A DNA stretch of 64,000 nucleotides, taken from assembly GCA_949987565.1 (NCBI GenBank), contig OX465117.1:1076714-1140713 (forward strand). Reading direction: 5' to 3'. This document shows positions 40,336 to 52,341 of this stretch, in pieces. The DNA comes from Luidia sarsii. Taxonomy: Eukaryota; Echinodermata; Asteroidea; Paxillosida; Luidiidae. Under the pieces are notes generated by a model that saw only the letters and a program-made list of their open reading frames with translations, did no database searches and was not told the origin of the DNA. The translations under genes and the position numbers were made by a program. Numbering within the stretch: position 1 is the stretch's first letter; every line of letters starts with the position of its first letter.

Positions 40336-42058
40336 TTCAAGTCATTTGCAAACAATAATATGGATTCCCCCTCCACATGAACAAGAGTGAGAAACGCCGA
40401 AAATTACAGAGAGCACACTTTTAAGCACAATATATCTTTAAGCCAGCTAGGCACGTCAGCACATAAATACGTTGGGTGATGAAGTGTCAAAATTGTCTGC
40501 CATAACATAGACCTATTCCGACATATCATCTCGCAAAGTGCAGGGTCACACATATAACTGTTAATTTTTTTGATTTTTTTTTTTTTTTTGGGGGGGGGGT
40601 TGTTGTGCCGTTCAGAAGTATACAAATAGGTCGAATTATCTTTGTAATGGGGTTATAGTGGACTGAAGTCGAACACGTAATTGACAGTCAGATTGTATTA
40701 ATTTATTTTGCATTTGGGGAATGTCATGCTAGCAGTCCCTTAATCCATGGATCAGACTCCGGCTCAGGCTTCGTCTCCGTCTGACAAAACCTGAAAATCC
40801 AGGCTGTATGTTTGTTTCCGAAAAGGAAGGTTTGTTGGCTTGATAGCTACCGACTACTTTCAAAGAAACTGGGGGCCAAACGCTTGTGTCTAGATGCCGG
40901 TATCAGTAAAACGAGTAAAAAAAAATTGATCGCAGCATAAGCCGTTATTGGTAAACGGCCACAGACAAGGCCATAATGACTGGCTTCTTCAAAGCCTATT
41001 TCAGGAGAAAAAATAAGGAAAGTTCTTGCTATGATCGAAAATTGATGAGCGTTAAAAAGTAATGTACTTGGCTCAACCATCCAGGCTGATTCGTACTATA
41101 GGCTTATACACTGTAAAAGCATTACGTCCATTTTTGTGTACTGAAATCCTCTTTGTCTGGTTATATTAGACATATAGGTTGATTTTTAACAATCATTCAA
41201 AGAATTTGGCTGCTATCGACCAATAATGATACCACTTGGGATTTTGGGCAAAGTTGACGAACATTGTTGGTAAAATATTTCCCATGAAATTTCGAGTGCT
41301 TGATAGTGTTTTTTCCTCGATAATGATGCTAGGATTAAATAATCGGACCTGCTATTTCTTCCCGTTTGTTTAATGTATCATTTCAGGTCAAAATATTATG
41401 GTTACTAAGAATATACACGATGCATCTATTTTGTACTAAATGCTTTTGCTACAGGTGCTCAAACAGCCGCTATTTTATTTCATCAAAACTCGACGACAAA
41501 CAAGCCAGTGGCCAAATTAACAATAGCACAGGTCTTGTCGTAAACACTTACAAGCCCAGTCAATGATTGACGGATCTATTGCACTTCCAATATAATCCCC
41601 TTGTCATTTTTGATTTATGGTTCCAAGCGCTAATGGCCCTTGCCTTGCCATTACGGCTAATTTGAAAAGCGTCGCTTATGGAAGACCCACGACAGCAAAT
41701 AAATTGATATTGCCGTAGACCACTTCACAAAATAATTTCCTGAAATGAAACAAAAGCGGGTTGTAATTTTGGATAATTGTTAAGTCTGCATACAAAGGAT
41801 CCTTTACGCTTCTATGGCTCAAGCTCAGGTTTCAGCCCCCTCCCACAAAAGTCCCCCCCCCAAAAAAAAAACCCCACCGCAAACAACAAAAACAAGATTT
41901 GTTGTCACGTGCAATCCAGAATATTCAGTCCAAAGTTGTGGTCAAATGTAGGATGTCATGATACCTGTGGACTTATTATGGTGGGGTAAAACCGAAGCAG
42001 GGGCCCATCAAAGCCCTTGTTCAAGCCGCCCCTTTGTACTGGCCCGTAGTATTCGAAT
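40336..42058. other. Mostly unassigned, with one CAGGCTTCGTCTCCG repeat copy
   Basis: The repeat copy is at 40740-40985 (GGCTCAGGCTTCGTCTCCGT, GGGGGCCAAACGCTTGTGTC). No gene or element was recognised between 41000 and 42050. Confidence 0.5.
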
Positions 42059-42059
42059 A

Positions 42060-42524
42060 TGTGACCCGGCATAGCGACATAAGGTATATCCCACCAAAAC
42101 GCTTTTCGAGTAAATAACGCCTGAAGTCAAACTATCTTCTCAAATCGATAAAAAAAAAAATTTGGGGGTATTTGCGGAAAGTTAATGTATTGGAGGATAT
42201 TATGTCCAAAGGATTTCCCCGAAATCCGTCTCTAAATGTTGAAAAAACCCCGTAGATTTCGGGGAGTGTTTGTGTACTGTTTTCATGAAAATGTAAAGTT
42301 CCTGCCTTTTTGAATGGCCGCTTTTGAGGAGTTAGAATGGTGCTGCTATATTGTGTCTGGTACCAAACGAACGAGCGAAGTCCCCTTGTACTATTTACAA
42401 CAAAGTTCACACGGAAATAATTTTGTTATCATTTGAAAGCTATTGGTATACTCTTTCACATCATTAGAAAATCTCAAAATCTCAAAAGTGGGGGTTATTC
42501 CTCATTATGCTGTGCCGGGTCACA
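42060..42524 (-). mobile_element. Inverted-repeat transposon, TGTGACCCGG family, long copy 6 (reversed)
   Basis: Long form in opposite orientation, with both termini intact and TA flanks (AATA|TGTGACC, GGTCACA|TATC). Confidence 0.9.
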
Positions 42525-42761
42525 TATCTGCTCATCGAAATAGCGGCAACACTGCAAAAAGATTTAGATGAAATCTTACCAATATTGTTTTCCTATCAGA
42601 TGTGTATATCGCTATCCCCACCATTTAGTCCAAATGCTGGTGGGGACTTTCCAGTGTTTTTATCTCAGTACTGTGAAAATCTCAAGCAGACTATTGGTGT
42701 TTTATCGGAATCTGCCTCAGTAGTTGCTGGGGCAACCAGCAGCACTGAGCACAAGGAATAA
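42525..42761 (+). other. Unassigned open frame beside transposon
   Basis: An open frame of about 75 codons with fairly balanced composition (ATLQKDLDEILPILFSY, FLSQYCENLKQTIGVLSESA), ending in a stop. It has no recognised family, splice signals or start context. It may be a remnant of a coding exon or chance. Confidence 0.2.
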
Positions 42762-42944
42762 AAAAAGACAAAAAAGCTACTCTGGAGCAATTCTGATGCC
42801 ATTTTTATTTACAGTCACGAGGGCTATAGTATTGCTGCAATAATTCACTGCGAAATATGTTTGACCAAACTTTGCCCGAGGTTGACTTAAAATAAAATTT
42901 GGCCAATAATTGGGCTACAATAGCTAAGTTTATACTAAAAACAA

Positions 42945-43165
42945 ACTCAAAATTTAGTGGGCATGACGTTTCGATCCTAGCAGGGGCTTTCTCAAAGGCA
43001 GAGAGACAAGGACAAAACAGATACACGAAGGAAGGGGGAAGAGAGTGAATAGGAAACGGATGAGAAACAAAGGACAAAGAGGAAAGCTGGTAGGGTGAGA
43101 TCAAAGGGAAGGGCAAGAGGTAGGGTAGGGATTAGTGAGAAGAGGGGGAGGAGTGAACACAAACG
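42945..43165. repeat. Dispersed GGCCTGACGTTTCGATC repeat copy
   Basis: Same order as at 3640-3945, including GGACAAAACAGATAC and the GGTAGGGTGAGATCAAAGGG block. Confidence 0.78.
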
Positions 43166-43311
43166 AAGGATTATCTGTCTGTCTGTTTGTTTGTTGTTTG
43201 TATGGCCTTTTTTGTAAGATTGTACTTCTCTTCTTTTGTTTTAATGTATGTTGGTTCTATGAATGATATCCATTATTTATTTAACTATTTCATTTTAAAA
43301 TGAGATTTGAG

Positions 43312-43455
43312 GGTTTGCATGTTGAGAATATCAGGATAAATAGGTTTGCGGAGACACCATGGAAATTCTCTTTTGTGAGTAAGTGTGGTTCTGAAAAGAA
43401 CCGGAGGAACTCGACGTTTCGAACAGTATACTCTGCTCGTCTTCAGGAGAATGCT
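43312..43455. repeat. Single-arm copy of repeat G
   Basis: TAGGTTTGCGGAGACACCAT, AAGAACCGGAGGAACTCGAC and CTCGTCTTCAGGAGAAT match the left arm plus spacer of the inverted repeat at 45702-45911. Confidence 0.8.
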
Positions 43456-45313
43456 GGATTTCATTTGTAAATTAACTTATCAAATTAGTGTTTTATTTAT
43501 TTTATTATATCTCCCTGTAACTGGCGTTTTGTTTGCTGTTGGATGAGATTAATAAATAAGAATAAATAAGAATAAGAAAAAAGCAAGCAAAAACAAACTT
43601 CTGATAAGTCCTGGGATTGCTAAACCAAAAAGTAAAATTTACATATAAATCCCTTTAACAATTGTCAAACAATAATGTTGGCCGTGAGCCAACAGACTAT
43701 ATATTCCGATTACTCATTCTCGTTAACATACATCGTATGCAGATGCTTTCCCCATGAAGTACTCAAACAAAGAAGGCACATGATGAAATAAAGAAAGAGT
43801 TCAAAAGAAGATCTTGAATGTATAAATTATCCTCATGTCTCTACCATCAGAGAATTTCTGACGCCAGAAACATTAGGTAGAGCCGTCTGTCCGCTCTGGG
43901 AACGAGGCAATGCAATAAACCATTTGCATTATTGGGGACGAGGCAGCTGTTTTTTGGGGCCGGTCGCGAGATTAAAGATCTGAATACAACAACGAAGCAT
44001 TCCCATTTCGAAAACACAAGCAAAATGCAAATTTGAAGGCAGTGCTTTCTGAATGTATTCATGATCTGTTAAGATTGATTTTGTCTTTAGAGGGGAAATG
44101 CTGTTGGTTGTTATTCCAGCGAAAATTTAATTCGATGTGTTGCAAGGCAGGACTTCAGACACCAGCGCCACTTACAGGGTACCAGTTAGAACTGACGGAT
44201 ACTCGTCACTGGTACCCAGGCAAGGTTTAATCATGTCTGTTTTTTCAGGTCCCCCGTCAAGGAACAACTTCATCGAATCTTGTTTTAGTTACGCCACAAG
44301 GTTTTAGTGCTAGTTACAGATGATTTTGTCTACACCCTATTTCTTGTACTTTTTAGTCAGTAATCTACCAAACTTGAAAATCCTTTATCTTTCCGTGGTT
44401 TCCTTCTAAGAAACGACTGAAAGTCATGAGTTTGTTTCCATACACCTGTACGAAAAAGGCGCAGATTACCAGTTGAAAAGTGACTTGACGTTTTTGTATA
44501 TCTAATGGGCCAAGTGACTGGTACTTAGTCACTGGTACCCTGAAACCTTGTTTAAATACCCCCCTTCTTCATTGGCTCCGTGCCCCAGTTTTGCCCTCAG
44601 AAAGCAACGAGGCGAACCGAGTAAACACGGGCACGGTTAAAACGCCCCTCATAGAAGAGGGGCCTTTCTAATTAAAATGGAAATATAATGTAAACAAAGG
44701 GCAACCATAGCCCCCAAGGCATTTCCTGGTTGTTTTGAGTCTGGTCGAAAGGTAAATGTGCTTCGTGAACATGCAAGCACACGCGTTGTTTTGGCATTCG
44801 TGGGCGATTTCTTTGAATTGGGGAAAAATTAACTTTCGTTTATTGGAAGCAAAGGCTTGCTATTAAATTAAAACGCAGCAGTGTCACGCGCTAACTCGCC
44901 GCGCGTTTTTATCACAATGGTCCTGAAGAGTGTAGCTGAACTTGGCTCGCTTTGTGCCTTTGCATCGCAGTACAGAATAGCTATACACGGGAAAGGGAGG
45001 GTTTTTTGTATGGCGCACGAAAATGGCAATTATACTGTCTATAAAAAAAAATGGCAATTAGTTTCCCAAAGACTTCCACTGAACATCACCGGTGCTTATT
45101 AAATGAAATAACCTTTTCCTGACTTCCTAAAAAGAGGGATCCGGCTCTTTTAAACCTGGTTTTTTTCCCAGCAAATGACCCATTCCAATTGGTTTCCCCA
45201 AAGCATTGCATTTTTCACTTTCCAGATTCGTGATGATAAAAAAGACACTGACAGAGAGTCAGGTTTAGACCATAGCAAAGACAGTTGTGGTTATGGCTCA
45301 TTTGTGTGCTTTG
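43456..45313. other. No recognised gene
   Basis: Contains four CACTGGTACCC-like words (about 44200-44540: TCACTGGTACCCAGG, GTCACTGGTACCCTG) and short frames without family likeness. Confidence 0.4.
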
Positions 45314-45688
45314 TTTAAAGCCCTACACAACATTTGTAAGATGGAAAACAGAAATGTTGACAGATTTACAATAAACTTATACAGTTTGAAGATGGTTACG
45401 CTAGAAACCTCGCACTAAAATATCTCTGCCTAAAATGCTTCATTTTGGGAAAAAATCGTAGAGAAATCGTTTACGTCTCACCTCTAGATCTAAACGATTT
45501 TTCGGAACAATTTGTTGAATGCTGCATTTTCGCGAAACAAATGAAGTGGTTTTTCACTATTTTCTCGAGACTCGGTTGGCGGATTGAGCGGAAATTTTCA
45601 CAGGTGTGCTATTTCATGCATATGTTGGATCAGACAACGTAGGGATGCTATTCTTTGATCTCGACGAATGTTGCGTTATCTCTTTAAG
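45314..45688. mobile_element. TTAA-type short transposon, family B, copy 3
   Basis: TTAA then AGCCCTACACAACATTTG at the left; ATGTTGCGTTATCTCTTTAA at the right. Interior as at 32018-32376. Confidence 0.85.
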
Positions 45689-45701
45689 TGCATTTTTTTC
45701 T

Positions 45702-45911
45702 GGATAAATAGGTTTGCGGAGACACCATGTAAATTCTCTTTTGTGAGTAAGTGTGGTTCTGAAAAGAACCGGAGGAACTCGACGTTTCGAACAGTATACT
45801 CTGCTCGTCTTCAGGAGAATGTTCGAAACGTCGAGTTCCTCCGGTTCTTTTCAGAACCACACTTACTCACAAAAGAGAATTTACATGGTGTCTCCGCAAA
45901 CCTATTTATCC
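45702..45911. repeat. Perfect 91-bp inverted repeat with 28-bp spacer (repeat G)
   Basis: Left arm 45702-45792 and right arm 45821-45911 are exact reverse complements over 91 bases. The spacer carries AGTATACTCTGCTCGTCTTC. Single-arm relatives lie at 43312 and 59513. Confidence 0.97.
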
Positions 45912-46064
45912 TGATATTCTCACCATGCAAACCTTCAAATCTCATTTGCATTTTTTCTCTCAAATTGAAATAGATGATAACATGAAGTCAATGAATTGAA
46001 ATAGAAAAGTAAACTTGACTGTACTTGGTCTGGATTTGAATGTAGGTCTATGAAATGAACTTAC

Positions 46065-46194
46065 CACTGTTCAACCCGAGTTATGATATGGTGAACTATC
46101 AGATCTTTGCTGGGGCAGTTGGTAATAACCACGCTCGATACGCCTTTAGAGACCAAATGAACGATGACAAGGACTACATGCGATGCAGTGGTGC
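46065..46194 (-). other. Candidate upstream exon
   Basis: Bounded by an acceptor-like aattttag and a strong donor (CAGTG|gtaagttc). One frame is open throughout (HVVLVIVHLVSKGVSSVVIT) but would leave phase 2, while receptor exon 1 is entered in phase 0. It could therefore be a 5' untranslated exon, an exon of another gene, or chance. Confidence 0.25.
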
Positions 46195-47427
46195 CTAAAA
46201 TTGCTGCATATCTGATATACACAGCGTGGCTGTGACGCTCAGGCGAGACCCGCGTTTTGCAGCGGGGTACAACAATAGCTTCGCAGCACAATTTGCTGAG
46301 TTGACTTTTCTCCTCGGAAACTCTTTAATCAAGATCAAACGGGCATGAAATTTGACATGCCTAGTCACATTGCCACACAGAGCACGCGTTCCCCCCCGAT
46401 CAGCGTCGACCCTGACCACGCCCCTACCCGCTACTTTCCTTGGCAACGGCACGCGCGTCTGCATCCGCTGTTGCCAGGGCAAACATCAGTCCCTGACGAC
46501 GTGGGGAGACGAAAGTCGACGTGCCAGCATTGTTACTCAACAACTAGTCACATCCTCTGTCCACTGTATATATCACGCCCAGATCTAAACGCGATAGACA
46601 GATGCCAAATATGGTGGACCAATTTTGTCAGACGTTGCTTCAAATATCATTTCAAATACTTGATGAAATTCGACCAATATATGGGTTCAATATCTTGCGC
46701 TACAATGCCTAAGTCTATCACATAAATTTGTCAAATTGGTCTCAGTGATTCACACTGTTCATGTTTAATTAACCCCTCTTGTATTTTCTTTAAGATTATC
46801 CAAACTGATCATTAAACTTCATTCAACTGATAACCTGCAGGCTACCAGTCAAAACTAAGCACGTCGTGCACGGTGGTTCAAGTGACTGGTACCCTTTAAC
46901 CGGTCGCGTGAACAAGGAAGAGTTTTCGTGCTCAACTGCTGTTGCACGCTCACGAAAACTTGATTTTGGTTAGTTTATAACAACATCGTTTAGTGTGGTA
47001 GTTTAGGCGAGTCAGCTCGGTCAATTCCACAGAGCAGACAAACGCAATAATGCAACACGCCCTAAGCCCCTAAACAACACTGATCTACTAAGAATTGTAG
47101 ACGTGCACGTGCATGCCTTCCCCTTGTTGGTTGCGAAATGAAAAGAACTGCATCGTTTCGTAGTCGACATAAAGACAGACCGCCTATGCGACCTATTACC
47201 GTGTGTCAAGCACGGGTGGAATGTGGACGAGATGGCGCCACGTACACATGAATGCCCCGTGAACACAAATCGTTATTACCACGTAGTATTTGGATGCTGA
47301 CAGTATGCTCGAATGCATCTTCAAACTCTTCGAAATTTTCAATCGTTTTTTTTCTTAAGGTGATATACACAAATGTTGCAAACTGCTTACTGACTAAAAT
47401 TACCAAAATGCAAATCTTGAAATGTTT
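46195..47427. other. No recognised gene; partial X-box-like words
   Basis: The 46400-46520 part is relatively GC- and CpG-rich (TTGGCAACGGCACGCGCG, GTTGCCAGGGCAAA). The remainder is unassigned. Confidence 0.4.
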
Positions 47428-47573
47428 GGGCCTGACGTTTCGATCCTAGCAGGACCTTTCTCAAAGGCAGAGAGAGGTCCTGCTAGGATCGAAACGTCAG
47501 GCCCAAAAATTTTAAGATTCGATCCTAGCAGGACCTTTCTCAAAGGCAGAGAAAGGTCCTGCTAGGATCGAAA
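47428..47573. repeat. Two consecutive hairpins built from the GGCCTGACGTTTCGATC repeat
   Basis: Hairpin 1 has 29-base perfect arms (47428-47456 and 47476-47504). Hairpin 2 has 24-base perfect arms (47518-47541 and 47549-47572) around a 7-base loop. Confidence 0.92.
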
Positions 47574-47589
47574 CGTCAGCCCCACTAAT

Positions 47590-48100
47590 TTTTTTTTTCC
47601 TGTTGAAGTGAAATGTTCTGCGAGAACTTTGAAATCATTTTTCGTCCTTACCTTCCTCTCATACCGACCATGTCTTTCCCTACCGCCATGCCAAATATAT
47701 CACTTTGTAAAAAAGAAATTGGGTAATTTAGTAACGTTCTCAATTTGTGACTCCCATTAATTTGTCTTGAATGCTTATAAGTAAAATGAAAATGCATAAA
47801 ATGTCCACAAGGAGATACCGTAGGATCTGGCCAGGTATACGTGCAAATGGCTAAGCAAGGTCGGACATTAAATTGCTCCAAGGCATTGCAACTGTCCTTG
47901 TGGCGGTAACAAATGCCTGACTTTATCCACTGCTTGCTGCCGCCAAGGCAGTCTTGGTCTCTGTATTGGGTTTATTTCCGTCTGCTGATTCAATCAAGGG
48001 TGGTGATAGCCATGAAGGTGAAGGAGAATTTCAGATGGTTGGTTCGGAGGAAAACGATATGATTTGAGTGGTAACTCTTATGCATTTCATAACCGTGCCC
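47590..48100. other. No recognised feature
   Basis: Unique-looking sequence between the hairpins and the next repeat. Confidence 0.35.
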
Positions 48101-48720
48101 TGTGCTCGAATCCCGTCGGGCGTTGATTTCAGCAAACTCATCGTAACCTATAAAATCAATCGCAAGACAGTGGGCGATACACAGAAACCATATGTGACCC
48201 GGCACAGCATAATGAGAAATAACCCCCACTTTTGAGATTTTGAGATTTTCTAATGATGTGAAAGAGTATACCATTAGCTTTCAAATGATATCAAAATTAT
48301 TTCCGCGTGAATTTTGTTGTAAATAGTACAAGGGGACTTCGCTCGTTCATTTGGTACCAGACACACTATTATAGTAGCGCCATTCTAACTCCCCGAAAGC
48401 GGCCATTCAAAAAGGCAGGAACTTTACACTTTCATGAAAACAGTACACAAACACTCCCCGAAATCTTCGTTTTTTCAACATTTAGAGACGGATTTCGGAA
48501 AAATCCTTTGGACAAAATGTCCTCCAATACATTAACTTTCCGAAGATTGAGAAGATACTTTGACTTCAGGCGTTGTTTACTCGAAAAGTGTTTTGGTGGG
48601 ATATTCCTCATGTCGCTGTGCCGGGTCACATATACAGTGTGCTCCATTACGATGGGATATCCATCGTAAGTAGATAGAGTTACAATGCATCGTATAGGCT
48701 TTTTGAAATCCACCCCAGGT
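48100..48720. repeat. CGTAAC/TTACGAT repeat interrupted by a transposon
   Basis: Left part ends ATACACAGAAACCATA at 48192, and the right part resumes TACAGTGTGCTCCATTACGA at 48631. The uninterrupted relative at 228-400 reads GCACAGAAACCATACGGTGT. Confidence 0.85.
48193..48630 (+). mobile_element. Inverted-repeat transposon, TGTGACCCGG family, long copy 7
   Basis: Both termini intact, TA flanks. It is nested inside another repeat whose empty version is at about 312-326. Confidence 0.92.
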
Positions 48721-48794
48721 ACCATTAATGCCATACTGTGAGCACCCAATGTCAATCCCATCAGGTGCTCACATAATTATGGGCCCTTTATGAA

Positions 48795-49440
48795 TCCATG
48801 GACCAGGCTCGGGCTCTGGCTTCGTCTCCGTCTGACAAAACCTGAACATCCAGGTTATGATTTGTCGCCGAATTTGAAGGATTGTTGGCTTGATAAGTAC
48901 AGAGTAATCCCCAAGAAACCGGTGCCAAACACTTATTTCTATATAGATGCCTGTGGCATTATAACAGGTAAGAAAAATATTTATGGCCGTTTTCGAAATG
49001 ACGGTTTAGGTTCAGGCTTAGGCTTCGTCTCCCTCTGATAAAACCTGAACATCCAGGTTTTGGTTTGTTTCCGAATTTGAAGGTTTTTTAGTGTGATAGG
49101 TACAGAGTATTCACCAAGAAACTGGTGCCAAACACTTATTTCTATATAGATGCCTGTGGCATTATAACAGATAAAAGACCGTTTTCGAAATTTAAGGCTT
49201 AGGTTCGGGCTTAGGCAATCTTCGTGTCCCTCTGATAAAACCTGAAAATCCAGGTTGTGGTGTGTTTCCGAATTTGAAGGTTTGAATCTGTTGGATTGAT
49301 AAGTACAGAATATTCACAAAGAAACTGGGGCCCAACGCTTTCTAGACGCTTGTTTCTAGATGCATGTGATATTACAACGAGTAAGATAATATGACCGAAG
49401 CCTAAGCCCGAGGCTAAGCCTTCATTTCGTAAACAGCTTT
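48795..49440. repeat. Three tandem copies of the GGCTTCGTCTCC repeat
   Basis: Units begin near 48800, 49010 and 49200 and share TGATAAAACCTGAACATCCA, TTTCCGAATTTGAAGG and CTATATAGATGCCTGTGGCA. The period is about 200 bases. Confidence 0.85.
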
Positions 49441-49444
49441 GGAT

Positions 49445-49625
49445 TGCATAATCAGTAGCCATGTTTGCAGCTGTGCGGTATGCCTTGCCCCTACACCATG
49501 TGAGTCCCAGGTTCCAATCCCACTACGTGCCGTCACTTGCCTTGTAGGTCATAGAGGCCCCACCTGATTCCTTGCCATCTCAGCCCATGTTAAGGGTATG
49601 GAATTGAAGAGGGAACCAGACCAAT
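49445..49625 (+). mobile_element. Possible tRNA-derived SINE
   Basis: B-box-like GGTTCCAATCC (49509), preceded by a weak A-box-like region, and the end AAGAGGGAACCAGACCAATT. The support is weaker than for the SINE at 36140. Confidence 0.4.
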
Positions 49626-49729
49626 TTGGCAACCTATGATAAATAGCTTCAATCAATACGATGTTCGATTTTCATTCAATACTGAGCGTTTTGATGTATG
49701 TGTGATCACACATACCGTTTGTGTATCCT

Positions 49730-50030
49730 TGAGAAGATATGGCTTTTTTTCTCGTGCACTATACAACCGTGTGAGAAACGATGTTTTAAAAATGCTCCCA
49801 TTTCAACCACATTCACTTTCCTTGGTAGAAATTTAAACCGTATATCCCTTATAAATAACACTTCAATTAGCGGCTGTTAATTACCCATCACAAATTTTCC
49901 GTTTTTGGGTTATTTCCAAATACCAGTTTCGTGGAAACCTTGTGGAGACCTATACACTTTTACAATTTCCCTGTGGAGATCTATTCAACCTATTGGACTA
50001 GATCACCACAAGGTACTAGATTCACGCCCA
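49730..50030. repeat. Dispersed TAGGTCTCCACA repeat, inverted copy 2
   Basis: Reverse-complement match to 30070-30365 over about 300 bases, including AACCGTGTGAGAAACGATGT and CCTTGTGGAGACCTATACAC. Confidence 0.8.
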
Positions 50031-50394
50031 TGGAGCCAATTCAAAGATCATGTATGTGTGGGTTGATGTTAGGCTTTTGAACACACTCGTGTTTCCATAC
50101 ATATGTGGTCTGATCTACAGAGCCGACTAAACTCATCACGCACTTATCCCGCCTTCGTGCCTCGGTGCACTAAACAAAATCCCACGAGGCCCAACCCCCC
50201 GGGGCACCAGCGAGCTGCGCATTTGCAGCGTCACTGCACCCGATTACCAGCGTGCCGACGGTGCAGCCGACCAGCACGAAAGTAGGCGGGAGAAATCGAT
50301 GTGGGGAGAGATGACGATGTGACGACTGTAAAATCCCCTGCGGGCGTTCTCCTCGTGGCCCGCACAGATCCGATTAGGAAAGCCGTATACAAGG

Positions 50395-51500
50395 TGGGGA
50401 GAAGAGAGAGGAAGAGACAGAGGCAGTGAAGAGGCAGATAAAGGCAGTGAAAAGGGGAAGAGAAAGGGGTAGGCAGAGAGGGAGAGAGTCGGACACGGAC
50501 ACACATAATATTAAACAGGAAAAGACAGAGACAGAAATTAAGGTAGTGATGAAGGCGAAGGCCGAGACAGATTCCAAATACAGCCAGGAAATGAGGCAGG
50601 TACAGGCACATGCAGAGACGGGAACAGAGACGGAGACAGAGACAGAGACGGAGACAGAGACAGAGACAGAGACGGAGACAGAGGCAGAGAAAGAGAGAGA
50701 CAGATTGAGAGAGAGTGTGACATACACGGATGGAAATGAAGAATCAAATGTAGATGTAGAGACAGGTCAAGACAGAAGCACAGGCAGACATTGAGGCAGA
50801 GACAGAGGCAGGGACAGAGGTAAATATTGAGGCAGAGACAGAGCAGAGGCAGAGCAGAGACAGAGGCAGAGGCAGAGGTAGAGATTGACACAGAGGCAGA
50901 GATTGAGGCAGAGACAGAGGTAGAGACAGAGGCAGAAGTAGACGCACAGACAAATGCAAACACACAGACAGAGACTGGGGCAGAGGCAGAGGTATAGAGA
51001 CAGAGGCAAAGACAGAGTCAGAGACAGAGGAAGAGATCTAGGCAGAGGCAGAGGTGGAGAAGAGGCAGAGATAGAGGCAGAGGCAGAGGTGGAGAAGAGG
51101 CAGAGATAGAGGCTGAGGCAGAGGCGGAAAAGAGGTAGAGATAGAGGCAGACGCAGAATTAGAGACAGATGCAAATACAGAGACAGAGACTGGGGCACAG
51201 CCAGATGAAGAGACGGAGACAAAGACAGAGGCAGAGACAGAGTCAGAGGTTGAGTCAGAGGCAGAGGCAGAGGCAGAGGCAGAGGCAGAGGCAGAGGCAG
51301 AGGCAGAGGCAGAGGCAGAGGCAGAGCCAAAGGCAGATACAAAGGCTGAGGCAGAAGCAGAGTTAGACAGAGGCAAAGACAGAGGTAGAGACTGAGGCAG
51401 AAGCGGAGGACGACGCAAGGGCAGAGACCGAGGTAGAGACACATGAGCTGGCGGAGAGCGAAAGACAAAAACAGAGAGAGGCAGAGGCAGAGGGGGCCAG
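50395..51500. repeat. (AGAGGC/AGAGAC)n tract, 1.1 kb
   Basis: Six-base units AGAGGC and AGAGAC. Two higher-order patches are a GGTGGAGAAGAGGCAGAGAT unit (three times, 51050-51140) and pure (GGCAGA)n at 51256-51330. Confidence 0.94.
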
Positions 51501-52031
51501 ACGAAGGTATAGAGACGACGAAGCTGGACGAGAGGATGAAATGGGATTACCTTGATCAAGCCACTGTCACGCTGACAATAGCGCGAGCCACATTAAAAGC
51601 AGCAGCGTTTCTTCGTGCGTCATCCGTGAGCCCAGAAACTCCGCCCGGCGAGCCAGCAAACCCGTGCGGTCAACAAGAAATTTCTCCACGCGCGACGGTC
51701 GACCACTGGTCTCGTTATAATCCGCGTGCGAGGTATCGGCGCGTCCAGCGTCCGCTCCACTGTATCACGCACACCGATAATGGCATCGCGCGCTCTCTGT
51801 CGTCAGCCCTTAATCTAACGGGTCACTCCCAGACGCAGGAAAAAAATGTCTGTCTCTCGCACGCCTCACACGAAGGAAAAGAGTGATGCACAAACTTGGC
51901 AGTGCGACCTTTGGTGTTAGGATGATGACTCGACTACACGCGTGCCACAGTGACCTCTCCCCCCCTCTCTCTCTCTCTCTCTCTCTATCCCAACCTCCCC
52001 ACATCGGCAGCGTATCCGTGTCCAAGCAACC

Positions 52032-52045
52032 GTTACCAGAGCAAC
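52032..52045. promoter_or_regulatory. RFX X-box motif GTTACCAGAGCAAC
   Basis: Matches GTNRCC(N0-3)RGYAAC. It is the first of two X-boxes about 300 bases apart. Confidence 0.4.
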
Positions 52046-52341
52046 ACCCCTTGGTTGATTGTTGCCGTCTCTCCTTGCTACTGCCTACTGCAGCGGGAGA
52101 TCGCAACACGGTACGAGTCGTTATCTGTTGATTTCTGTGTGTATCTTTTGTTGTGTGGGATACGTCCACGGTTCGTGGCGTATGGGAGAGAAGAGTGAGT
52201 CAGAAGTGATGAGCGTATATTGCCCTTGATGCTCACACGTTAGAAATGCTTCATGTACTGCAGTGTCTCCTTGTAACGCCCGCTACAGACCAACACAAGA
52301 GACCTACCCTACCGCTAGGCCTCCGATCGATGCGTTCACCC

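Noticed and set aside
42507..42761. Open frame with ordinary amino-acid composition, starting in transposon DNA
   Set aside because: No family recognised, the start lies inside a transposon end, and there are no splice partners. Kept only as an unassigned open frame.
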